A DNA stretch of 64,000 nucleotides from Candidatus Chloroploca mongolica (GCF_004762035.2 NZ_SIJK02000003.1:62001-126000), one strand, 5' to 3'; shown: positions 24,926-32,818, counted from the stretch's first letter. The notes: a model not told the origin generated them from the sequence alone. Made by a program: numbers and translations.

Positions 24926-26035
24926 ATGAAGTTATTGATCTTCTCCGGCTTTAGCCAGATCTTGCAGAGTACTGCCGCCATCGCCTCGGCTTGCCATGCG
25001 GCTCGTCGTGGGCAGCGTGTCCTGCTTGCTTCGGTTGGGCCGGGGCATGTGCTTGGTTCATTGCTTGGTCAGAGCCTGGGATCACGTCCGATGGAGTTGG
25101 AAGCGAAGCTGGCTGCGCTGGAAATCAATGCGCTCAGTGAGCTCGGGGCGCGCTGGGACGATGTACGTCCGTCGTTGCGTAGTGGCCCCGCAGCGAAATT
25201 GCGCGAGCTTGGCCCCGAAGAACTGCCTTCGTTCCCCGGTATGGATGCGATCGCAGGGTTGCTGATCGCAGAAAAAGCCCGCCAGTCCGGGCGCTTTGAT
25301 CTGGTGGTGCTCGATGGCCCGTCTCCCGAAGGCCTCGTGCGGGCGATGACGCTGCCCGATGTGTTGCGCTGGCTGACCCGCTTGATCTTTGGGCTTGACC
25401 GTGGTGCCGGACGTTCGCGTACCTCTCAAGAGGCGGCGTTTATTCCTGCCGCTTTGCTTGGCCCCAATGCGGTCGCGCCCCTCCAGGATCTGCGCGTTGA
25501 GCTTGAAGTGCAACGTGCTCGCCTTGATGCCGCGACCGGTACCCGAGTACGGTTGGTGGCAACGAGTGACGAACTGGTGCTTCCTCCTACCCGTACGATG
25601 CTGACGGCCCTCGGCCTCTATGGGCTCGCAAGTGATGAGTTGCTCGTTTCAGGCGAGCCTTCGACGGTTAGTGATGCGACGCGCCTCGAATTTTCACCCG
25701 AGACAAGCAAGGCTCGCCCACACTTGCGTATCCATCCGCTCGTTTCAAGCTCTGCTAATCGTGATGATTGGGCTCTGCGCGGGGCCGCGCTCTATCATGA
25801 TGGCGAAGTCTTTGACCCCGCAAAGTCGCCCCGTGAATCCGCAGGCGACCGCGAAGTGAAGTTGCATATCCCCTTCCTCGACTCGAAAGAGTTGGATATT
25901 GCGCTGGCAAGCGAAGAAGTTGTGGTTCGCCTTGGTCAGTTGCGCCGCCACGTGCTGCTGCCTGGGATTGCGAGTGGTGGCCGTTTGCGTGCCAAAGTCG
26001 ATGCCGATGAAGTGCTTCGGCTTTGGGTTGAGTGA
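24926..26035 (+). CDS. Degenerate ArsA/Get3-like protein lacking the P-loop (3)
   Basis: A 369-residue protein clearly related to its two neighbours but without an ATP site. At the position of SGKGGTGKTT it reads SGFSQILQST. The switch DPAHSLAD becomes GPGHVLGS and DTAPTGNTLRLL becomes DGPSPEGLVRAM. The HSP20-like C-terminal domain is kept (VKLHIPFLDSKELDIALASEEVVVRLGQLRRHVLLP). The frame is intact over its whole length and the start overlaps tightly with copy 2 (2-bp gap), so it looks like a functional pseudo-ATPase subunit and not a decaying gene. A heteromeric complex with copy 2 is the obvious hypothesis. Confidence 0.83.
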   Translation: MKLLIFSGFSQILQSTAAIASACHAARRGQRVLLASVGPGHVLGSLLGQSLGSRPMELEAKLAALEINALSELGARWDDVRPSLRSGPAAKLRELGPEELPSFPGMDAIAGLLIAEKARQSGRFDLVVLDGPSPEGLVRAMTLPDVLRWLTRLIFGLDRGAGRSRTSQEAAFIPAALLGPNAVAPLQDLRVELEVQRARLDAATGTRVRLVATSDELVLPPTRTMLTALGLYGLASDELLVSGEPSTVSDATRLEFSPETSKARPHLRIHPLVSSSANRDDWALRGAALYHDGEVFDPAKSPRESAGDREVKLHIPFLDSKELDIALASEEVVVRLGQLRRHVLLPGIASGGRLRAKVDADEVLRLWVE

Positions 26036-26060
26036 GCGTTTGCCCTCTGGAGAAGTAGCG

Positions 26061-27068
26061 ATGTTGAACGAAGAGACCCGCCAGTCAGCAACAAGGTTGG
26101 GCACAGGGATCCCCCCCGCGCCAACGGCAAAATATATCACCTATCGGGAAGAGGTCGCAACGAAACTCGCAGGTAAGTTGAGTGCCCGCGAGCGTCGACG
26201 CCTCGAAGCCGAAGCATATCTGATGAGTCGGGCGAACTTTGTTGAGTTGAATGGGGTTGTGCATCATTATATGGATGTCGGGCCACGCGATGGCGAACCG
26301 CTGGTGCTCATTCACGGCTGGGATTGCTCTTCGTACTGGTGGCATCATATTATTGACCCCTTGGCTTCAGTTGGCTATCGGGTGATTTGCTATGATCTCA
26401 AGGGTCATGGTTTTTCCGATAGCGATCCGCGCCGTGATTATACGGTCGCCGGATTTAGCAATGACCTGCGTGCCCTTGCTGATGCACTGCAGTTGCCGCC
26501 CCACCATGTGTCGGCTTTCTCGCTCGGGGCCTTCGTGGCTCTGCATTACGCCGATACAAATCCTGATCGGGTTCGCTCGCTGACCTTCTTTAATTTTAGT
26601 CTGATTTCTTATAATCGGGTAGCTTCGGCCCTCATCCCCGGCATGCTCGATACCGTCTTTAATACGGTGCTGCGCCCGATCGAGCGCCGTGGTCTCTGGT
26701 GGATCCCTTATATCTATGCGCTCGTCGTGCTGTCAAAGAATACCGCGCTGGTGAGTGATGTCAAGCTGGCGACGCTGAGTCTCCGCTGCTGTGATCCTGC
26801 GGCGGTGCGTGTCTCGGCTGAAGAATTGGCCCGACGTGAGATCCTCGAAGCGGTCGCCGCGCAGATGGCCCGGGTTTACCATCCTACGTTGCTCGTGGCA
26901 GGTTCAGGCGATCCGATTATGCGCCCTCAGGGTGGGCGTAAGTTGATGCAACTCGCCCCCAATGGACAGTATCTAGAGGTACCACGTTGTGGGCATCTGA
27001 TCCTTTTTGAACTGCCCGAACAGGTTATTCAGATCCAGCGCCTCTTTTTACGGGGTGTGCGCGAATAG
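26061..27068 (+). CDS. Alpha/beta hydrolase of the chlorosome region
   Basis: A 335-residue alpha/beta hydrolase. An N-terminal extension of about 60 residues (KYITYREEVATKLAGKLSARERRRLEAEAYL) precedes the fold. The oxyanion motif is LIHGWDCSS. The nucleophile elbow is SAFSLGAF, where the first Gly of GxSxG is Ala. The acid is in AGSGDPIMRP and the His in RCGHLILFE. It starts 25 bp after the pseudo-ArsA gene. BchO-type hydrolases of Mg-chelatase operons have a similar fold, but I cannot assign this one to BchO. An esterase acting on envelope lipid or a BChl precursor is possible. Confidence 0.78.
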   Translation: MLNEETRQSATRLGTGIPPAPTAKYITYREEVATKLAGKLSARERRRLEAEAYLMSRANFVELNGVVHHYMDVGPRDGEPLVLIHGWDCSSYWWHHIIDPLASVGYRVICYDLKGHGFSDSDPRRDYTVAGFSNDLRALADALQLPPHHVSAFSLGAFVALHYADTNPDRVRSLTFFNFSLISYNRVASALIPGMLDTVFNTVLRPIERRGLWWIPYIYALVVLSKNTALVSDVKLATLSLRCCDPAAVRVSAEELARREILEAVAAQMARVYHPTLLVAGSGDPIMRPQGGRKLMQLAPNGQYLEVPRCGHLILFELPEQVIQIQRLFLRGVRE

Positions 27069-27144
27069 TTTTGGATTGCAACTCACGGCATCTCAGCCCA
27101 GCTGAGGTGTCTCAGAAACTGGAAAGTGCCAACGAGGAAGTCAT

Positions 27145-28029
27145 ATGCAGCTACTGCTTCGAGCAAATGGTCAGCAAGCCGTGATCACGATGGAGCAAGC
27201 CGGCGATCAGGTATTGATGGTGGGCGAGTACCGCTATCGGCCTGCACAGATGGCCCGCAAGGTGCGGCGCCTTGCCGGTGCCATGTGGGGGGCTGATCTG
27301 GCAAGTGATATTCTCAATGAGAGACTCACCTTTGAGGCGCTTGATAGTGGCAAGCCAAGTGGCCCCTGGACAGATAGTGGCAGTTTTTCGCCACGCAGTG
27401 GTTCGTTTGTGAGCCTCGGTCGCTGGGACGAAGATGGTACGGTTGGCATTGCACTCCACGAACTGGCTCACGAGATGCACCTCCGTCGCGGTGGGTATGA
27501 TGCTTCTGATGGAGTCGTCCGCGAGGCTGTGTCGCTGATGGCCGAGCGCGAGGCTGGCCTTGAGCGGACATTTGAGCGTGAACCGTACTATACGGCAAGC
27601 AATCTGATCAGCCAACTTGCCGCTCTCAGTGCTTTTAGCCGTCAGCCGTTTCATAAACGCTGGGATGAGCTTATGGACCTGACGAGTGATACGGGCTTGT
27701 CGGATCTGGTCAATTTTTACCTTGATAAGAGCGAGCGCTTTGGTCTTGAACGCTGGTTGAAGCGTTTTACTGAAGACCTCGATTTGCGCGATGCTATCCT
27801 GGGGAAATTGGCCGCGACGACATTGCGCTATAGCCTCGAATTGCGCCGCAAGCTGATTGGCAACTTGGTACGCTGCGGCCCTCAGGTGCAACCTGATCAA
27901 CTCGCGTACGTGCTTGACTCGATCATCACGCTTGACCGACGCTACCCTGGTGATGACCTTGGTCGGATTATTGATTTCTGCTTCGCCCCCCATATGCAAC
28001 CGAAACGGCGGCTCCTGGCGCTGGGGTAA
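27145..28029 (+). CDS. Protein with HExxH zinc-peptidase motif
   Basis: A 294-residue protein with no signal peptide or membrane helix. The motif IALHELAHEMHLRRGG (residues about 104-119) is a gluzincin-like HExxH; a downstream Glu (VVREAVSLMAEREAG) could be the third ligand. The C-terminal 150 residues are helical (FHKRWDELMDLTSDTGLSDLVNFYLDKSERFGLERWLKRF). The ribosome site GAGGAAG precedes the ATG. A protease beside csmA invites the idea that it trims the CsmA C-terminus, but there is no direct evidence. A short hairpin-forming sequence lies in the 76-bp gap upstream. Confidence 0.65.
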   Translation: MQLLLRANGQQAVITMEQAGDQVLMVGEYRYRPAQMARKVRRLAGAMWGADLASDILNERLTFEALDSGKPSGPWTDSGSFSPRSGSFVSLGRWDEDGTVGIALHELAHEMHLRRGGYDASDGVVREAVSLMAEREAGLERTFEREPYYTASNLISQLAALSAFSRQPFHKRWDELMDLTSDTGLSDLVNFYLDKSERFGLERWLKRFTEDLDLRDAILGKLAATTLRYSLELRRKLIGNLVRCGPQVQPDQLAYVLDSIITLDRRYPGDDLGRIIDFCFAPHMQPKRRLLALG

Positions 28030-28070
28030 TGTGCGCGGAACACCGCGCTTATGATTGAGAGGACAGGCAT

Positions 28071-28904
28071 ATGTCCAGTTCAAATTCGTACAGCTGGATG
28101 CCGGAGTGGTTACGCAAGTTCCTGAACCTTGATAGCGAGCCAACAAGCTATGGTTCGGCAAGTAGTGTGAGCACACAGTCCAGTTATTCGCCACCTGATC
28201 GTAAGTCGTTCAGCTATACGCCACCTCAAGCGACCTATACGCCGCCCCAGGCGACCTATACGCCGCCCCAGGCGACCTATACGCCGTCTTCCCAGGCGAC
28301 TTATACGCCGCCCTCTTTAGGCGAGGCACCAACGGCTGACAATGCAGAGACACCACCGCGTTTTGCGATTGAAGGCTCGTGGAAGCCGAACACGCCACCC
28401 CCGCCTGCCCCGCGTACCAATGGCAATGGTAGCGGCAATGGCAATGGTTCCTCGTACAATCTCGAAGGCTATGTTCAACCGATTGGCTATGGCGTGCGTA
28501 CCTATCTACGAGGGTCGCTACCTCCTCAGGGGCTTGAGCAGTTTACCCGTGAATTTCGGGCGACCCTGACGGATGTCTGGAATTTCTGGAGCTATTGGAC
28601 ACGCTTCCAGACGGATGAACTGGTGCGCATTGGTCGTGAAGCGGTTGATACCGTGATTGACAATCTGCCTGGTGATAGTTCGGCCAGCAGTGCGCCGACG
28701 GTGCGCCGTATCAAGGTCAATATGGCCAATGGCAATGGTCAAAACAAAACTTCGGTAGCCCCCGAGGCAAAAGCTGCCCCCGAGGCAAAAGCTGCCCCTG
28801 AGGCAAGTGGCAGCACCCCTCCACCTGCTGCTGCTGACAAGCCAGCCGATACATCGGGCAGTGCCTCGCCAGGTGGATCTGAAAAAAACAAGAAGCGGCG
28901 ATGA
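28071..28904 (+). CDS. Pro/Tyr-repeat protein with a conserved helical core
   Basis: A 277-residue protein. Residues about 40-85 hold repeats of TPPQATY (five near-identical copies, the DNA units being 18-21 bp). The central part, about 130-200, is ordered and may be membrane-associated (GYGVRTYLRGSLPPQGLEQF, TLTDVWNFWSYWTRFQTDELVRIGREAVDTVIDNL), somewhat like phasin-type helices. The tail has three EAKAAPEA units and ends in a basic KNKKRR. I do not recognise the family. It lies 41 bp after the HExxH gene. Coating of the chlorosome surface is conjecture based on place and composition. Confidence 0.68.
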   Translation: MSSSNSYSWMPEWLRKFLNLDSEPTSYGSASSVSTQSSYSPPDRKSFSYTPPQATYTPPQATYTPPQATYTPSSQATYTPPSLGEAPTADNAETPPRFAIEGSWKPNTPPPPAPRTNGNGSGNGNGSSYNLEGYVQPIGYGVRTYLRGSLPPQGLEQFTREFRATLTDVWNFWSYWTRFQTDELVRIGREAVDTVIDNLPGDSSASSAPTVRRIKVNMANGNGQNKTSVAPEAKAAPEAKAAPEASGSTPPPAAADKPADTSGSASPGGSEKNKKRR

Positions 28905-28945
28905 GCGCGCTTGAAGGAACGGAAATGGGTGCTGTGCAATGCAAT

Positions 28946-28964
28946 TGGGGGCCACAGGCCCCCA
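28946..28964. terminator. Short GC hairpin
   Basis: TGGGGGCC (28946-28953) pairs with GGCCCCCA (28957-28964) across ACA, 42 bp after the Pro-rich gene. There is no T-run. Confidence 0.45.
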
Positions 28965-29010
28965 CTCTACCGTGTAGCCCTTGTGTTGCATAGCTTGAGG
29001 AGAGAAGGGT

Positions 29011-29757
29011 ATGCATAGACCGATTGTTATTGTAGGTGGGTGGCTCTCATCGCCCGGGGACTATCTGGGGTTTGCCCGGATTCTCGCTCAACCGCCTTAC
29101 AATCGCATTGTCTATATTACTGATTTTGGACGAACCCAGTGGGCAGCGTTGCGTGACCCTGATTTTACGCCGATCCTGAATGTTGTGGCCCGTACGGTTG
29201 AACTGGCGTTGCACGAGACAGGTGCCGAGCAGATTGACCTGATTGGACACAGTGCCGGTGGTCGGGTTGCTCGGGCGTATCTTGGCGACCAGCCGTACCA
29301 TGGGGTGGTTTACAATGGTCAACGCCACGTGGCGACCTTGACGACGCTGGGAACAGCCCATACGACCTATGAGATTTGGGTTCAAGAGTTTGCCGGAATG
29401 GTCAATGGTCGCTATCCGGGGGCTTACTATCCACATATTCGTTATACCTCGGTGGTTGGGCAGAGTGTGCAGGGCAAACGTCTGGGGACACCCGAAGAGA
29501 TTCTTGCCTTCCGCTCGTATGAAGTCTCGTTCGGCGATGGTAACCAGCTTGGCGATGGCATTATTCCTACCCATGCCTGTTATCTTGAAGGAGCCGATAA
29601 CCTGGTGCTTGAAGGTGTGCGCCATGCACCCTACAATGCTCCACGGACATGGTATGGCGCACGCGATGTCGTGTTGGCCTGGTGGGAGGGCAGTAGTCTT
29701 GATGAGACGGTGCCTGGTAGCCAGTCAGCACTGCTGAGCGGTCTTGCGCATGGGTAG
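29011..29757 (+). CDS. Lipase-like alpha/beta hydrolase
   Basis: A 248-residue lipase of the PGAP1/triacylglycerol-lipase style. It opens with PIVIVGGWLSSPGDY (oxyanion region). The nucleophile elbow is LIGHSAGGRVARAYLG with Ser about residue 90, preceded by a helix ending ALHETGAEQIDL. Later come GDGIIPTHACYLEGA (acid) and VRHAPYN (His). No signal peptide is seen, so it works inside the cell. In a region full of chlorosome genes a role in the glycolipid monolayer that wraps chlorosomes is plausible but unproven. The next gene has its own promoter. Confidence 0.8.
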   Translation: MHRPIVIVGGWLSSPGDYLGFARILAQPPYNRIVYITDFGRTQWAALRDPDFTPILNVVARTVELALHETGAEQIDLIGHSAGGRVARAYLGDQPYHGVVYNGQRHVATLTTLGTAHTTYEIWVQEFAGMVNGRYPGAYYPHIRYTSVVGQSVQGKRLGTPEEILAFRSYEVSFGDGNQLGDGIIPTHACYLEGADNLVLEGVRHAPYNAPRTWYGARDVVLAWWEGSSLDETVPGSQSALLSGLAHG

Positions 29758-29768
29758 GGTCGCAAGAA

Positions 29769-29813
29769 CTGGTCAAAAATATTGACCAGGACTTGCTCGT
29801 TTTGTACTATAAT
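29769..29813 (+). promoter_or_regulatory. Operator-like palindrome and promoter for the bchU/bchK/csmMN block
   Basis: CTGGTCAA (29769-29776) and its exact inverse TTGACCAG (29782-29789) flank AAATA, a 21-bp palindrome. TTGACC within the right arm could serve as -35 for the TATAAT at 29808-29813, but the spacing is 20 bp. The transcript would start about 2 nt before the ATG at 29822, so the first gene is nearly leaderless. A dimeric repressor or activator bound here would overlap the -35. Confidence 0.55.
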
Positions 29814-29821
29814 ACAATTGC

Positions 29822-30325
29822 ATGTTCAAAAGGCTAAGTGACCGACAAATTCTGTATGCAATGGCCCTGGTCAGTGGTATCTCACTTGTATGTTATACCG
29901 CCGTACTCCGGCTCTGTCGACTTGAAGCACAGGAGCATCAAGCCGAGCGCGCCGCACAACGTACACGATTGGCGAATCTCGCACACGTGCTTGACTGGGT
30001 GATGAACGCGATGGTTGCCATCGTGGGAATTGGAAGGCTCTTTCGCGAAGAGAATTTTGGGGGGCAGCATCAGCCCCGGTGGCTGAAGATCTATTTTATG
30101 ATTACCGGCCCACTACCAACCATTGGCATGGTTGGTGCGATGATCACGGGTCATCGTTGGGGGCCACAACTTGGGAGTGATCCCAGGCGGCGACAGATCC
30201 ATCGGGCGTTTGCCTGGGTTGGCTACATTAGTTGGTGGCTCAGTTATATTCCGATCTTTGCCCAGCCACTGCTCAATCGCATTAGTGAAGAGCCTGTTGA
30301 AGGTTCGCAACCGTTAAGTGAGTAG
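29822..30325 (+). CDS. Four-helix membrane protein, DUF4079-like
   Basis: A 167-residue integral membrane protein with four predicted helices (about 10-32, 55-76, 89-112, 122-146). Between helices 3 and 4 stands RRRQIHRAFAWVGYISWW, similar to the His-Arg pattern of DUF4079 proteins, which are common in oxygenic and anoxygenic phototrophs. There is no Shine-Dalgarno, fitting a leaderless start at 29822. bchU begins right after or slightly overlaps it (a GTG at 30318 overlaps the stop by 8 nt), so they share a transcript. The function is unknown; haem or quinone contact is conceivable. Confidence 0.65.
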   Translation: MFKRLSDRQILYAMALVSGISLVCYTAVLRLCRLEAQEHQAERAAQRTRLANLAHVLDWVMNAMVAIVGIGRLFREENFGGQHQPRWLKIYFMITGPLPTIGMVGAMITGHRWGPQLGSDPRRRQIHRAFAWVGYISWWLSYIPIFAQPLLNRISEEPVEGSQPLSE

Positions 30326-30338
30326 AAAGACCACAAAC

Positions 30339-31406
30339 ATGACCAGTGCGGAGGCACAGTTTCGTTGTTTTCCGAATTGTCGCTGTATGAGCGATGATGC
30401 TGAACTCTACTGTTCTATGGAACGGGCCTATGATATGGTCTTCAAAGGCACCGTTGACTTCTTTGTGATCAAAGCGGCGTATGATCTTGGTTTGTTCGAG
30501 GCGATGGCGAGTGGGCCTCAGGAGGTTGAGACGCTGGCAAAAGCAACGGGCAGTGTCCCGATGCGTCTTGAGCGGTTGTTGATCACCATGGAACAGATTG
30601 GCCTGGCGCACCTGCACGAAGGGATCTGGGCGCTTACCCCATTTGCCGAGCAGTTCTTTACGAACCCCGAGCAACATCGCAATATGACGATGCTGCCCTT
30701 TGTCAGCTATATGACTGACTTGATCCAGACCTACTATTCCAGTCTGGCTGATGTGACCCGTGGCAAGATGGACTTTACCAGTCATGTGCCTCATCCGCCT
30801 CGTACCCGCGAAGATAGTATCTTTTATGAAACCATCCATCGCAGCAATATCCACTTTGTGCAGAAATTCCTGCGTGATCATGCGGAATTGCATGGGGTCA
30901 AAGCATTGACTGATGTTGGCGGTGGCATTGGTGATATTGCGACTTCGTTGTGTGATAAATACCCAGAGTTGCAGGTAACCCTGATCAATTTGCCGAGCGC
31001 GCTTGATCTGGTGCGTGAGAATGCAAAGGAGCGCGGGTTTGAGGGGCGGATCAAACCAATTGCGATCGATATGTATCGCGATCCCTATCCCAAAGCTGAT
31101 GCGGTGCTTTTTGCACGGATTCTCTACCCGATGAATCGGCAATTCTGCACAATGCTGCTGCAAAAGGCCTATGAAGCCCTGGAACCGGGTGGGCGCGTGC
31201 TCGTCCTTGATATGATTATTAGTGATCGCAACAAACCGAATTATGACTATCTCACCCATTATCTCTGTGGGATCGGCATGAACTTCTCGGTACTCGAATT
31301 CAAAGATCACGCCATCTATCCCGATTTGCTGCGGGAAATCGGGTTCGATCAGGTGACGTTTGCCGAAGGCTATGATCATGTGCTCTATCAGGCGGTGAAA
31401 GTCTGA
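30339..31406 (+). CDS. bchU: Bacteriochlorophyllide C-20 methyltransferase BchU
   Basis: An enzyme of about 355 residues that uses S-adenosylmethionine to methylate C-20 of the chlorin ring, the step that distinguishes BChl c from BChl d. It closely matches the remembered BchU of Chlorobaculum: MVFKGTVDFFVIKAA, GSVPMRLERLL, REDSIFYETIHRSN, LTDVGGGIGDIATSL (SAM site), LPSALDLV, ADAVLFARILY, GGRVLVLDMII and YDYLTHY. It is an O-methyltransferase-type fold with a winged-helix dimer domain. The start is uncertain: GTG 30318, ATG 30339 (used here) or ATG 30387. The upstream starts would add a short Cys-rich stretch (RCFPNCRC). The pigment is therefore predicted to be BChl c. Confidence 0.92.
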   Translation: MTSAEAQFRCFPNCRCMSDDAELYCSMERAYDMVFKGTVDFFVIKAAYDLGLFEAMASGPQEVETLAKATGSVPMRLERLLITMEQIGLAHLHEGIWALTPFAEQFFTNPEQHRNMTMLPFVSYMTDLIQTYYSSLADVTRGKMDFTSHVPHPPRTREDSIFYETIHRSNIHFVQKFLRDHAELHGVKALTDVGGGIGDIATSLCDKYPELQVTLINLPSALDLVRENAKERGFEGRIKPIAIDMYRDPYPKADAVLFARILYPMNRQFCTMLLQKAYEALEPGGRVLVLDMIISDRNKPNYDYLTHYLCGIGMNFSVLEFKDHAIYPDLLREIGFDQVTFAEGYDHVLYQAVKV

Positions 31407-31451
31407 TTGCGTACGCTTATCGTGTGCAAGCGACCATATCTGAGTGTTAAA

Positions 31452-32372
31452 ATGCTCTCTACTTCTGAAAAACAGGTGCCACTCGGCAAAAAGATCAGGG
31501 CTCATATTGATCTGGCTGATCCGGTGACGTGGATCTCGCCTTCGATTGTTACGATCTGTGGTGCCCTGGCATCCGGCCCATTGATTGGTTTTCAGTGGAC
31601 AAATGTGCAACACTGGGCGCTTGTCATGCTAGGGGCATTGATGACTGGGCCGCTCGGGACGGGATTTAGCCAGAGCATCAATGATTACTATGATCGTCAC
31701 CTGGATGCCATTAATGATCCTGAACGTCCCATTCCAGCCGGGCTTGTCACGCTCAATGAGGCTCGCCTGAACTGGATGTTTTTAGCAACAGCGACGCTAG
31801 TTGTCTCGTTTGTCTTTCAAAATCTCTGGATCGTCTTGCTGGCCCTCGGTGGGTTGGTTTTGTCGGTCGTTTATAGTATGCCGCCAATCAAACTCAAAAA
31901 ACATTTCTGGCTTGGCCCGCCTGCGGTCGGGTTGGGCTATGTCAGTATGAGTTGGCTGGCAGGGCATCTTATTTTTGCCCCGCTCACCTGGGAGAGTGTG
32001 GTTGTGGCGTGGATCAACGGCGCACTCGCCGCAGGTTTGCTCTTTCTCAACGACATTAAGAGCGTTGAGGGTGATCGGCAGCATGGGCTGCAATCGCTAG
32101 CGGTGGCAATTGGGGTGCATAAAACGTTACTGGTCGCCTATGTGACAATTAATCTGTCACAGGCGCTGCTGATGGTTCTGGCGATTGTGTGGGGTTACTA
32201 CGCTATCGCCGTGTTTATTGGATTGTCAATCGTTGTCCCGATTTATAATCAAATTAAACTCTATCAGGATCCATCGCAGAAGAACTATGTGCGGTATTTG
32301 CTTGCGAGCAATCCGTTCGTAGCGATTATCCAGTTCTTGTCGGGCTTTATGGTCGGCGGCTACTTTCGGTGA
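31452..32372 (+). CDS. bchK: Bacteriochlorophyll c synthase BchK
   Basis: A 306-residue UbiA-family polyprenyltransferase with about eight membrane helices. It esterifies bacteriochlorophyllide c with its long-chain alcohol. The first prenyl-diphosphate motif is NDYYDRHLDAINDPERPIPAG. The second is LNDIKSVEGDRQHGLQSLAVAIG. It could be BchG (BChl a synthase), but a second synthase begins at 63795 beside the puf genes, and this copy sits with bchU and csm genes, so bchK fits better. The start at 31452 is chosen over a TTG at 31407; it lies 45 bp after bchU. Confidence 0.88.
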   Translation: MLSTSEKQVPLGKKIRAHIDLADPVTWISPSIVTICGALASGPLIGFQWTNVQHWALVMLGALMTGPLGTGFSQSINDYYDRHLDAINDPERPIPAGLVTLNEARLNWMFLATATLVVSFVFQNLWIVLLALGGLVLSVVYSMPPIKLKKHFWLGPPAVGLGYVSMSWLAGHLIFAPLTWESVVVAWINGALAAGLLFLNDIKSVEGDRQHGLQSLAVAIGVHKTLLVAYVTINLSQALLMVLAIVWGYYAIAVFIGLSIVVPIYNQIKLYQDPSQKNYVRYLLASNPFVAIIQFLSGFMVGGYFR

Positions 32373-32447
32373 TTGCAGATGGCAGTTGCTGCTCGGTGGA
32401 AGATGGACTGATGAATGGTATCAGAGGCTTCCATCGCATCTGTAATC
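32371..32447 (+). other. Intercistronic stem-loop between bchK and csmM
   Basis: GATTGCAGATG (32371-32381, overlapping the bchK stop) pairs with CATCTGTAATC (32437-32447) at 10 of 11 positions. An inner CGGTGGAAG/CTTCCATCG pair extends it. It ends 24 bp before csmM. It could uncouple the abundant csmM/csmN messages from that of bchK. Confidence 0.5.
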
Positions 32448-32471
32448 GGTAAGAGCACAAGGGAGGAAAAC

Positions 32472-32786
32472 ATGTCGGAAACCACAGGTGAAGTGAGAGT
32501 GCGTAGCGTCCGCCCACAGCGGAATGACAGCGCGATGGAGTCGGCAGTTGAGTTTGGTGGCGGGATCGTGCGGTTCGGCTTTTCGCTGGTCACGCTGCCG
32601 TTTGCCTTGCTCCCCAGCGAGAGCCGACAGCATATGCGCAATGCCTCCAAGGAGTTGATGTACGCGTTCGCCAGCCTGCCCAAAGATTTTGCTGATATCG
32701 CAGGCGAGGCTATTGAGGAGTGGGCCGCTCAGGGTGAGGATGCTCCGGCCAAGCAAGCGCCGAAGGATGAACTCGTTGCTGGGTAA
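32472..32786 (+). CDS. csmM: Chlorosome envelope protein CsmM (11 kDa type)
   Basis: A 104-residue protein whose size and position match the 11-kDa CsmM of the Chloroflexus chlorosome envelope. The core (about 22-80) is a hydrophobic helix followed by an amphipathic one: GGGIVRFGFSLVTLPFALLPSESRQHMRNASKELMYAFASLPKDF. The next gene shares this pattern. The ends are charged and probably flexible. The ribosome site GGGAGG is strong, as expected for an abundant coat protein. CsmM and CsmN lie in the lipid monolayer of the chlorosome; I assign the names from size, pairing and context without a search. Confidence 0.8.
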   Translation: MSETTGEVRVRSVRPQRNDSAMESAVEFGGGIVRFGFSLVTLPFALLPSESRQHMRNASKELMYAFASLPKDFADIAGEAIEEWAAQGEDAPAKQAPKDELVAG

Positions 32787-32818
32787 GCGGTCTGAAGACG
32801 ATAGAAGGAGTGACGCAT

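Noticed and set aside
19034..26035. Arsenite-efflux operon
   Set aside because: The ArsA-like proteins lack any ArsB, ArsR or ArsC partner, one has no P-loop, and the setting is chlorosome genes.
26061..27068. BchO (Mg-chelatase accessory hydrolase)
   Set aside because: Only the general alpha/beta hydrolase fold is shared; the GxSxG is altered and no bchD, bchH or bchI gene is adjacent.
30339..31406. Carotenoid O-methyltransferase (CrtF) or hydroxyneurosporene methyltransferase
   Set aside because: The fold is shared, but the sequence follows BchU of green sulfur bacteria through most of its length, and the neighbours are BChl c genes.
30282..31613. 443-codon open frame on the minus strand
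   Set aside because: Antisense to bchU, which is unmistakable on the + strand.
31452..32372. Calling this copy bchG
   Set aside because: A second synthase begins at 63795 next to pufC; the copy beside bchU and csm genes is better explained as bchK.
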